Assembly: GCA_031553675.1 (NCBI GenBank)
Contig: JAVBLF010000043.1
Span: 1-48,561 of the forward strand
Source of the DNA: JAVBLF01 sp031553675
GTDB lineage: Bacteria > Bacillota > Clostridia > Christensenellales > CALWSW01
Reading direction: 5' to 3'
Length of the DNA: 48,561 nucleotides
The translations under genes and the position numbers were made by a program. Below, piece by piece: positions 8,705 to 15,149 of this stretch; position 1 is the stretch's first letter, and each line of letters starts with the position of its first letter. Under the pieces are notes generated by a model, which had not been told where the DNA came from, ran no database searches, and saw nothing but the letters and a program-made list of their open reading frames with translations.

Positions 8705-8763
8705 GGGATTCCAAAGGGTCTTGACCCTTTGGTCGGGGGTTGAGGCGAACAGCCTCAACGGGA
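8705..8763 (+). repeat. Paired-hairpin intergenic repeat, copy B
   Basis: GGGATTC is followed by hairpin CCAAAGGGTC-TT-GACCCTTTGG (8711-8732), a TCGGGGGTT spacer and hairpin GTTGAGGC-gaaca-GCCTCAAC (8739-8759). The order of parts is that of copy A but the orientation is opposite. It lies about 70 bases downstream of the rhaA stop. Confidence 0.85.
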
Positions 8764-8833
8764 ATTGAACATTCTTGTTCAATTCACAGGGGTTGTGCGC
8801 TTTGCGTACAACTGCAATCCGCAGATTACTCCC

Positions 8834-10114
8834 TCAACGCCCGCTCAAAACGTCGCGCTCGTAGCGCTTGATGTCGTCGAGCCAGGCCTGGCGGAGGGGA
8901 ACCTCGTTCTGGAGGCAGTAGTAGTCCCAGACGGCGGCAAAGGGGTAGCCTTTGAGTTCCTCCAGAAGGGCGAGGCGCGATGTGAAGTCGCCATCGTCTT
9001 CGAGTTTTTGCAGCAGCGCGTAGGGCTCAAGCTGTGCGCGAAGCGCCGCTTTGACGGCGTTTCGGCTGCCGATCACCCAGGCGGCGACGCGGTTGATGCT
9101 CGCGTCGAAGTAGTCGGTGCCGATGTGGACGCGATCCTCGTAGCCACCGCGCACGATCTGCTGCATAATCGACACGAGTTCGTCGTCGAAGGCGACGACG
9201 TGGTCGCTGTCCCAGCGGATGCCGCGCGAGACGTGGAGCAGAAGTTCCGGCACGAAGGGCAGGATCGACGAGATCTTGGCGGAGATCAGCTCGGTCGGGT
9301 GGAAGTGTCCGGCGTCGAGCGTGTAGAGCTTCTTGCGCGTAGCGGCGTAGAGCAGCGAGTATTCGTGCGACGCGACGGTGTAGCTTTCCAGGCCGAGGCC
9401 GAAGAGCTTGCTTTCGACCGAGTCTTTCGTGTGGGCTTCGGGCAGCTTTTCCGCGAAGATCGCGTCGAGCGATTCGGTCATGCGTGCGCGGGGGGCTGCG
9501 GTGTCGGCCGGCACGTCCTTGTAGCCGTCGGGCATCCAGAAGTTGTCGATGCAGCAACTGCCTTGTTTTTGGCCGATGTAGGCGGCGATGGCGCGTGCGC
9601 GTTTGCCGTGTTCGATCCAAAAGTCGCGCGTTCCTTTGTCGGCGCTGGCCAGCGAAAAGCTGTCTGCGCTCCGGGGATGGCCGTGAAAGGTCGCGTTGAA
9701 GTCGATCGGAATGCCCTTTTCGAGGCCCCAGTTCAGCCAGGTCTCGAAGTATTTGGGCTCCAGTTCGTCGCGTTCGACGACTTTGCCCTCGGTTTCGGCG
9801 TAGATGGCGTGCAGGCTGAAGCGGTGCTGTCCCGGGATGCAGGCCAGGGCGGCCTCGAAATCGGCACGCAACTCGTCAGCTGTCCGCGCGCGTCCGGGGT
9901 AGCTGCCGGTGACCGCCGTGCCGCCGCCTGCGCTCTCGCCGAAGACTTCGTAACCGCGCACGTCGTCGCCCTGCCAGCAATGGATCGAGATCGGCATGGT
10001 AGCGAGCTTTGCCATGGCGGCTTCCGCATCGACGCCGATCGCGGCGTAGAGTTCTTTGGCGTTTTCGTAATTCGCGATCGTCAGCCTTTCGACCGCGGCG
10101 TTTGCTTCGGACAT
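8834..10114 (-). CDS. rhaA: L-rhamnose isomerase
   Basis: This 426-residue protein matches E. coli RhaA along its length, as far as memory allows: PISIHCWQGDDV, SLHAIYAE, DFNATFHGHP, VESKLFGLGLESYTV, LDAGHFHPTE, LLHVSRGIRWDSDHVV and DYFDASINRVAAWVIG. The Glu, Asp and His residues of the two-metal site (in VESKLFG, LDAGHFHP and DSDHV) are intact. The enzyme interconverts L-rhamnose and L-rhamnulose; known members also act on D-allose, L-mannose and L-lyxose. The start at 10114 is preferred because AAAGGA lies just upstream (AAAGGAAATGAC). It follows the LacI gene by 64 bases. The usual partners rhaB and rhaD are absent from the window. Confidence 0.96.
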   Translation of the reverse strand: MSEANAAVERLTIANYENAKELYAAIGVDAEAAMAKLATMPISIHCWQGDDVRGYEVFGESAGGGTAVTGSYPGRARTADELRADFEAALACIPGQHRFSLHAIYAETEGKVVERDELEPKYFETWLNWGLEKGIPIDFNATFHGHPRSADSFSLASADKGTRDFWIEHGKRARAIAAYIGQKQGSCCIDNFWMPDGYKDVPADTAAPRARMTESLDAIFAEKLPEAHTKDSVESKLFGLGLESYTVASHEYSLLYAATRKKLYTLDAGHFHPTELISAKISSILPFVPELLLHVSRGIRWDSDHVVAFDDELVSIMQQIVRGGYEDRVHIGTDYFDASINRVAAWVIGSRNAVKAALRAQLEPYALLQKLEDDGDFTSRLALLEELKGYPFAAVWDYYCLQNEVPLRQAWLDDIKRYERDVLSGR

Positions 10115-10178
10115 GTCATTTCCTTTCTGTTTGCGCAATACGCACATTGAACGGGTGTCAGGCCCGAGATGCGGTTTG

Positions 10179-11192
10179 CTATGAAATCGTTGCCAAAGCT
10201 TCCCGTTCGAGCCGCGCGACCGATTGCCGGACGACGAGCTCGGTCGGCACGGAGATCTGGCAGACGTGATCGTGATCTTCGTTTGAGCGCATGCGCGCGA
10301 TCAGTTGTTTCATGGCGAGCTTGGTCAGGTAGCCGATGGGCTGGGCGATGGTCGTCAGCGGCGGAGAGAGGAGATCGGCGAGCGAAATGTCGTCGAAACC
10401 CAGCACCGACAGATCCTCCGGAATGCGAAGCCCCACGTCGCGGCACCAGCGGTAGATCGAGATGGCGCAGTTGTCGTTGATCGTGAAGAGCGCCGTCGGG
10501 AGGCGCTTTTCGGTGCGCGCCCGCTCAAGCTGCTCCAGATAATCGTCGCCGAAGAATTGGTAGTGTTCGTCAAATGGGACGCCGTTTTCGGCCAGCACGC
10601 GTTTCATTTCGTCGATGCGCGCCGTCGCAGGCATGGATCGCATCGACCCGTGGCAGATGCCGATCTGGCGATGGCCCATCCGCAGCAGGTATTCGATGCC
10701 CTGGCGGACGCCGGGTTTGCAGTCGGAAATCACGCTGTCGACACCGTCGAGAAAGCCCTCCATCGTGACGATGGCGACGTCGCTTTCCCGGCAGCGGCGC
10801 ATGACAGCGTTGTGCTCGGTCAGCATGTTCGCCAGGAAGATCACGCCGCCCACCCGCATCGAAAGGAGCTGGATGAGGTTCTGCTTCTCGATCTCCTTCG
10901 AGTTGTCTGAGTTCAGGCTCATCATCGCGAAGCCGTTTTCGCGGCAGATCTTTTCGATCGCGTAGAGCGCTTCGATGTAGTAGGGGTTCAGGATGTCCTG
11001 GGTGACGACGGCGATGGTCTGCGAGCTCGTGCGGAGGCTGCGCGCGATCAGGTTTGGCACATAGCCGGTCTCCTCGAGCGCTTCGAGCACGATGCGCCGC
11101 GTCTCGGGCTTCACGGATTTCGAATTGTTCAGCACGCGCGAGACGGTCGAATTCGACAGGTTGACCTTTTTGGCGATGTCCTCAATTCTCAT
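10179..11192 (-). CDS. LacI-family transcriptional regulator
   Basis: This is a 337-residue LacI/GalR regulator. The N-terminal helix-turn-helix MRIEDIAKKVNLSNSTVSRV with the hinge PNLIARSLRT is followed by a periplasmic-binding-like ligand domain (IAVVTQDILNPYYIEAL, VGLRIPEDLSVLGFDDISLA, LTTIAQPI). It most likely represses the operon until the incoming sugar or an intermediate binds. Its ATG overlaps the rhaM stop by four bases (ATGA at 11189-11192), so it is translated from the operon it probably controls, giving autoregulation. The near-palindrome with central CG at 12794-12809, on the operon's transcription start, is its likely operator. Confidence 0.94.
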   Translation of the reverse strand: MRIEDIAKKVNLSNSTVSRVLNNSKSVKPETRRIVLEALEETGYVPNLIARSLRTSSQTIAVVTQDILNPYYIEALYAIEKICRENGFAMMSLNSDNSKEIEKQNLIQLLSMRVGGVIFLANMLTEHNAVMRRCRESDVAIVTMEGFLDGVDSVISDCKPGVRQGIEYLLRMGHRQIGICHGSMRSMPATARIDEMKRVLAENGVPFDEHYQFFGDDYLEQLERARTEKRLPTALFTINDNCAISIYRWCRDVGLRIPEDLSVLGFDDISLADLLSPPLTTIAQPIGYLTKLAMKQLIARMRSNEDHDHVCQISVPTELVVRQSVARLEREALATIS

Positions 11193-11506
11193 GGGTGAAA
11201 AAACACCTGCTTCATTTTCGGCTGGGCGCCGGTTTCGGGATCCATTTCCATCGTCATGACGTCTTTCATGTATTCGTTCCAACGATCGACGATGGGACTC
11301 CCTGCCTGCGTCTTGGCGGCGAAATCGTTCCCATGGTCTGTTTCATAATAGCCGAAGAGCGTGTCGCCGACATTCCAAATGCTGTAGTTGTGGATGCCGG
11401 CATCGTTCAAGAGCGCCGTCAGTTCGGGCCAAATTTCATCGTGTCGGCGGACGTATTCGTCCCGCATGCCCGGCTTGATCGCCGCGGTCCAGGCGTAACG
11501 TTCCAT
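11189..11506 (-). CDS. rhaM: L-rhamnose mutarotase
   Basis: This is a small 105-residue protein of the RhaM family: MERYAWTAAIKPGMRDEYVR at the start, IHNYSIWNVGDTLFGYYE in the middle and MKQVFFHP at the end. Family length is about 104 residues. RhaM speeds the alpha/beta anomer exchange of L-rhamnose so that the isomerase receives its preferred form. GAGGAGGG stands six bases before the ATG at 11506. Its presence beside rhaA strongly supports L-rhamnose or a close 6-deoxyhexose as the imported sugar. Confidence 0.94.
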   Translation of the reverse strand: MERYAWTAAIKPGMRDEYVRRHDEIWPELTALLNDAGIHNYSIWNVGDTLFGYYETDHGNDFAAKTQAGSPIVDRWNEYMKDVMTMEMDPETGAQPKMKQVFFHP

Positions 11507-11597
11507 GTGCAGCCCTCCTCGTTGCAAAGAAGACGATGATTGGTCTTCTTTTTCATGTCTGTAATCAAATTTTGGTGGGGTTTCGGAGACCCAAACG

Positions 11598-12704
11598 TTA
11601 CCCGTAGATCGCGCCATGCTTCTTGCACAGGGCGATGAAGGTCTCGACGCGCTCGGGGGAGACGTCGGCCTGGATGATGTGGGCGGGGGCGATCATGTAG
11701 CCGCGGCCCGCGCCAAGCACGCGCATCTTCTCCGCGATGTCGGCTTCGAGTTCTTCGTCCGTGCCGAAGGGCAGGAGGTGCTGCTGGTCGATGGCACCCC
11801 AGAAAGCGAGGCGATCGCCGATCGCTTCTTTAAGGTCGGCGGCGTCGTGCCCCGGAACGCCGGGCTGAACGGGGTTGAAGATGTCGAAGCCCATTTCGAC
11901 GAAGTCTTCGAGGAGAGGGCGGACCGCGCCGTCGCAGTGCAGGGCGAGTATGATGTCGGGCTTCGTTTCTTTGAAGACGCGGTTCATCTTGATGTAGAGC
12001 GGTTTGACGTATTTGCGGAAAAGCTCGGGCGAAATCAGAAGGCTGTTTTGCCCGCCAAAGTCGTCGCTCGGCCAGAGGACATCGACGCCGCGTTTGATCA
12101 GCTCGAGCCCCACAGCCGTCTGAAATTCCATGCAGCGTTCCATCAGGCGGACGACGTAATCTTCCTCCATCTGAAGGTCGCAGAAAAACTTTTCCATGCC
12201 AAGCAGCATCTGGGCGAGCGAGAAGATCGTCACCTCGATGTTGCCGATGATCAAATAGTCTTCTTTGTACTTCGCGACCAGTTCTTCGACCTTGTCGTAG
12301 CGTCCCTCGGCCTGCGGGTCGGGGAAAGTGTAGGCCTCGATTTCCTCGACGGTTTCGGCGTCTTCGAGGGGGCCACGGATCACATCGACGTAAACCGGAC
12401 CCTGCCGCATCGTCATGCCGTATTCGTTGCGCCAGGTGCCGTCGCTTTCGGGCGCAATCGTCCACCCCTTAGGCGTCGAAGCACCACAAGTCACGACGTC
12501 GCAGCCCATCTGTAAGCGCAATTCGTTTGCGCTGATGCGCCATGTGACGTCTTCGAATATATTGTCGGTGATATCGACGGGGAGGCCGTACTTCGCAGAA
12601 AACGTTTCGATGTGCTGGCGGCAAAGTTCAAACTGGACCGGTACACGGTCGGGATTTCCATCGATGATGCGGAGCGCTTTGAGGACCCGTTCTCTCGGCT
12701 TCAT
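11598..12704 (-). CDS. Uroporphyrinogen decarboxylase-like (URO-D/MtaA superfamily) protein
   Basis: This 368-residue first gene of the operon has the URO-D fold: MKPRERVLKALRIIDGNPDR at the start, a central FFCDLQMEEDYVVRLMERCM helix, GVDVLWPSDDFGGQN near residue 208, and LHCDGAVRPLLEDFVEMGFD near 256. Housekeeping HemE is unlikely, because the protein lacks the HemE-type N-terminus and sits in a sugar operon. MtaA-type relatives transfer methyl groups to or from corrinoids with a His-x-Cys-Gly zinc site; here the place reads His-Cys-Asp-Gly, so that chemistry is uncertain. AAGGAAG is five bases upstream of the ATG. The function in sugar use is unknown. Confidence 0.85.
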   Translation of the reverse strand: MKPRERVLKALRIIDGNPDRVPVQFELCRQHIETFSAKYGLPVDITDNIFEDVTWRISANELRLQMGCDVVTCGASTPKGWTIAPESDGTWRNEYGMTMRQGPVYVDVIRGPLEDAETVEEIEAYTFPDPQAEGRYDKVEELVAKYKEDYLIIGNIEVTIFSLAQMLLGMEKFFCDLQMEEDYVVRLMERCMEFQTAVGLELIKRGVDVLWPSDDFGGQNSLLISPELFRKYVKPLYIKMNRVFKETKPDIILALHCDGAVRPLLEDFVEMGFDIFNPVQPGVPGHDAADLKEAIGDRLAFWGAIDQQHLLPFGTDEELEADIAEKMRVLGAGRGYMIAPAHIIQADVSPERVETFIALCKKHGAIYG

Positions 12705-12793
12705 GCGATCTTCCTTTCCGGTTGTGCGCGGCGGCACTATGCAATTTTTGTGTTGTCGAATGGAGTGGGTTCCGAATGATGTGAGACGAGTTC

Positions 12794-12809
12794 ATGGTAT
12801 CGTTACCAT
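12794..12809 (-). promoter_or_regulatory. Candidate LacI-type operator of the rhamnose-type operon
   Basis: ATGGTATCGTTACCAT is an inverted repeat with central CG and a single mismatch between half-sites, the usual form of LacI/GalR operators. It spans about +1 to +16 of the promoter at 12816-12844, an ideal place for repression. Confidence 0.75.
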
Positions 12810-12815
12810 AAGATT

Positions 12816-12844
12816 ATTATACGAAGTCACAGCCCCATTGTAAA
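12816..12844 (-). promoter_or_regulatory. Sigma-A-type promoter of the rhamnose-type operon
   Basis: On the minus strand, -35 TTTACA (12839-12844), a 17-base spacer and a perfect -10 TATAAT (12816-12821). Transcription would start near 12809 and read into the URO-D-like gene at 12704. Confidence 0.85.
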
Positions 12845-12859
12845 GCGTTTTTTCCTGTC

Positions 12860-12892
12860 AAAAAAGAGCAGGGCCGCAACTAGGCCCCGCTC
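12860..12892 (-). terminator. Rho-independent terminator of the CAP-domain gene
   Basis: On the minus strand, GAGCGGGGCC pairs with GGCCCTGCTC around a TAGTTGC loop and is followed by TTTTTT. It lies about 45 bases after the CAP-gene stop and insulates the operon promoter at 12840. Confidence 0.88.
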
Positions 12893-12936
12893 ACATGGTG
12901 GACGATCGATGGCTACCAAACACGACGCGTGCGGGG

Positions 12937-13890
12937 TCAGCGGATCAGGATCAGCGCCCAGACCGTCCATGCATCGCTTACATCGGCGGCATGGGCCAGC
13001 CCGAGTGTCTCATATGTGGGATCGAGCATGAGGGCGCGGTGGGGCGCGGCATGCATGAGCTGCCGGAAAGCGCCTTCTACGGTCGTCGGCCCTTTGGAAA
13101 GGTTTTCACCGGCCGCGCTCCAGGGGCAGCCGACGTCGTCGAGTGCCGTCCGAAAGCTGCTACCGTCGGGGCGCGTGTGGTCGAAAAGAACGGCCGCTTC
13201 CTGCGCGCGAAGGGCGGCCGCCTGGTTGACGAGCGCGTTCGTTTGTAGCGCGGCGGCGCCGACTTCGGCGCGTTCGGCATTGATCAGTGCGAGCATTTCG
13301 TCGATGTCGGACAGGTAAGGCGTCGGTGTGGCAGTGCGGATCGGCGTGAAGGTGAACTGTGGCCGCGGGGCCGGTAGGTAGACCGAAGCGCCGACCGGCC
13401 AGACCGGCCCATTTCCCGCGGGCAAGTAAACCGTTTCGCGCCCTGTCGTCGCGCTGTAAACGGTTTGCGGATAGGCGATCGGCGCGTTCATCCAGGGCGG
13501 CGCACCGATGATCGTGCTGTGATCGGGGGCGGCGGACGGCGAAGCTTGTTGCACAACGGGCGGCGATGCCGCAGCTTCGACCACCCTTCCATCGAGTTGG
13601 AGCGCCTCTTTTTTGACGTATCCGCGTTTGCCGGAGCGCGTCATGACGGCGTAGTAATCCGGCGTCTGGGCGACGACCGCGAGGGGCGCGCCCTCGACGA
13701 GCCACACCCAGGCGTGGTCGGGATGGTCGTCGGCGACTTTGTAGAGAATGACGCGCTCGGTCGTGACAGCAGTCAGCGGATGGGCGGCGATGGGCGTGGA
13801 CAGTAGCGCGAAAAACACGGCGAACGACCCGCCGATGAGGACGCCCAGGGTATGCCGTCTCTTCGGGCGGCCAGAGGGAGGTTCTTGCAT
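12937..13890 (-). CDS. Secreted CAP/SCP-domain protein with N-terminal SH3-like region
   Basis: This 317-residue protein has a basic N-terminus and one hydrophobic segment (LGVLIGGSFAVFFALLSTPI), acting as signal peptide or anchor. Residues about 45-100 look like a bacterial SH3-type module (VWLVEGAPLAVVAQTPDYYAVM, GKRGYVKKEAL). A Pro/Ala-rich linker follows, and residues about 195-317 form a CAP domain: LALINAERAEVG, LRAQEAAVLFDHTRPDG, GENLSKGPTTVEGAF and the CAP-like tail WTVWALILI. The His of FDHTRP, the GEN motif and the His in RQLMHAAPHR match family positions. Related Clostridia proteins (YkwD-like) act outside the cell and their biochemical role is mostly unknown. GGAGAG precedes the ATG. 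It is monocistronic. Confidence 0.9.
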   Translation of the reverse strand: MQEPPSGRPKRRHTLGVLIGGSFAVFFALLSTPIAAHPLTAVTTERVILYKVADDHPDHAWVWLVEGAPLAVVAQTPDYYAVMTRSGKRGYVKKEALQLDGRVVEAAASPPVVQQASPSAAPDHSTIIGAPPWMNAPIAYPQTVYSATTGRETVYLPAGNGPVWPVGASVYLPAPRPQFTFTPIRTATPTPYLSDIDEMLALINAERAEVGAAALQTNALVNQAAALRAQEAAVLFDHTRPDGSSFRTALDDVGCPWSAAGENLSKGPTTVEGAFRQLMHAAPHRALMLDPTYETLGLAHAADVSDAWTVWALILIR

Positions 13891-13955
13891 GCGCGTGCTC
13901 TCCTATCAAAAGTGCAAACATTTAAAGCGCAAATATCACATATAAAACCACTATC

Positions 13956-13961
13956 ATTATA
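13956..13961 (-). promoter_or_regulatory. Candidate -10 element of the CAP-domain gene
   Basis: TATAAT on the minus strand sits about 65 bases upstream of the ATG at 13890, in AT-rich DNA. No good -35 box is seen 16-18 bases further up, so confidence is limited. Confidence 0.5.
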
Positions 13962-13993
13962 GCACATCATACGATAAAATGGACCGTTCCATA

Positions 13994-14021
13994 CAAAAAA
14001 AGCAGCCCGTAAGCCGCTTTT
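13994..14021 (-). terminator. Rho-independent terminator of the lipoprotein gene
   Basis: On the minus strand, AAAAGCGGCTT pairs, with two G-U pairs, to GGGCTGCTTTT, followed by a T-run. It lies 37 bases after the stop at 14058. Confidence 0.75.
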
Positions 14022-14057
14022 CGCAAATCAATTGGTCGCATACGCACAATCACCCGA

Positions 14058-14831
14058 TCATGAGCCGGAACGGAAGCCGGATTGCGCGGTCGCCTCGTCG
14101 ATTTTGATCATCTCGGTCAGCCTCGAAGTGGCCGGACCGTCGGGCGAGGCGTCGTGCCAGAGACCGACCAGCCCCATGCCCATGCTGTAGACCTTGCATT
14201 CGTCACTCTCTTCGCCCATGACCAACACGAAAGCGCTGTCCACCGTTGCGCCGAGCGAGTAGTCGCCATCGACCTCGACGCGGATCAGCTGGTTGGCGTC
14301 CCAAGCCGAACCCGTCTCCATGGTGACGGGCAGCGCGAGTTTGCTGTCTTCGAAGTTGAGGTCGTTGACCGTGCGGAGGCCGTCGGCGTCGAAGAAATAG
14401 TGCGTAAACTCGCTGGGCTTATCGACGCGGTAGACGGTCGACAGGTAGCCCGCGGGCATGTCCCGCAGCGCCACCGAATTGTATTCGACCGATTCGACGA
14501 TGCCGTCCTCGCCTCGCAGTTCAAAGGTCATTTGAAAGTTCGGCGTGGGCGCATACTGTGCAGCGATGTTTTCGGCGGCGGGCAGGGCGGGCGCTTCGGC
14601 AGCGTCTTCCGCTGTTTCGGGCGCGGCGGGACTCTCCTCGACAGCCGGTTTGGGCGTCGTCGTCTCGACGATCGTCATCTGCGTTTCGGGCGCTGCCGCC
14701 TTACCTTCGACGGTCGTCTCGACGGGCGGGGCCTTGGCCTGGCAAGCCTGGAGCAAAGCGAGGACGAAAAAGATCGAAAGAGCCGCCAAAGGGCGCTTTC
14801 GAAGGGGGGGCAGAGGCAAGGGGCGTTTCAT
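14058..14831 (-). CDS. Lipoprotein of unknown function
   Basis: This 257-residue protein has a lipoprotein signal: MKRPLPLPPLRKRP, a hydrophobic stretch, then lipobox LLQAC near residue 29. Residues about 30-80 are an Ala/Pro/Glu/Thr linker. The remaining 170 residues look globular (FQMTFELRGEDGIVESVEYN, YFFDADGLRTVNDLNF, ECKVYSMGMGLVGLWHDASP) but no family was recognised. AGGAGGG six bases before the ATG at 14831 decides the start. It is monocistronic, with a terminator close behind and a promoter region shared divergently with typA. Confidence 0.85.
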   Translation of the reverse strand: MKRPLPLPPLRKRPLAALSIFFVLALLQACQAKAPPVETTVEGKAAAPETQMTIVETTTPKPAVEESPAAPETAEDAAEAPALPAAENIAAQYAPTPNFQMTFELRGEDGIVESVEYNSVALRDMPAGYLSTVYRVDKPSEFTHYFFDADGLRTVNDLNFEDSKLALPVTMETGSAWDANQLIRVEVDGDYSLGATVDSAFVLVMGEESDECKVYSMGMGLVGLWHDASPDGPATSRLTEMIKIDEATAQSGFRSGS

Positions 14832-14926
14832 TGCAATCCCTCCTGGTCGTCTGGGTGTCGCGCGACGGCTTCGCAATATACGAATCGTGGAGATTTACAA
14901 ATTTTGCGTCAAATTTTTACAAATTC

Positions 14927-14956
14927 AGTATAGCACAATGTGCCAAGCATCGCAAA
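14927..14956 (-). promoter_or_regulatory. Candidate promoter of the lipoprotein gene
   Basis: On the minus strand, TTTGCG (14951-14956), an 18-base spacer and TATACT (14927-14932). The leader down to 14831 holds two TTTACAAATT words (14893-14926), one of which recurs before the metalloprotease gene at 27200. The 318-base divergent gap has no further feature besides the typA promoter. Confidence 0.5.
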
Positions 14957-15056
14957 TGTCGGAGAGCCTGTTTCGTATCCCACCGGAAGCCTTTTGTGAT
15001 TCTTTCCGTCAAGCACGGCCTTCAATCCGTTTTCCGATCTTCCTTGGCGCGAAAAC

Positions 15057-15085
15057 TTGTCATCGCGCTCGAATCGCGATATAAT
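15057..15085 (+). promoter_or_regulatory. Sigma-A-type promoter of typA
   Basis: TTGTCA (15057-15062), a 17-base spacer and a perfect TATAAT (15080-15085). The expected start is near 15092, giving a leader of about 58 bases. Confidence 0.85.
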
Positions 15086-15149
15086 ATTAGATTGGAACAA
15101 GCGCTAGACGCGCGGCCCATTGTGCGCCGCGATTGGAGAGAATACCCAT

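Noticed and set aside
11598..12704. HemE (uroporphyrinogen decarboxylase of haem synthesis)
   Set aside because: The N-terminal HemE substrate motif is missing and the gene lies in a sugar operon without haem genes.
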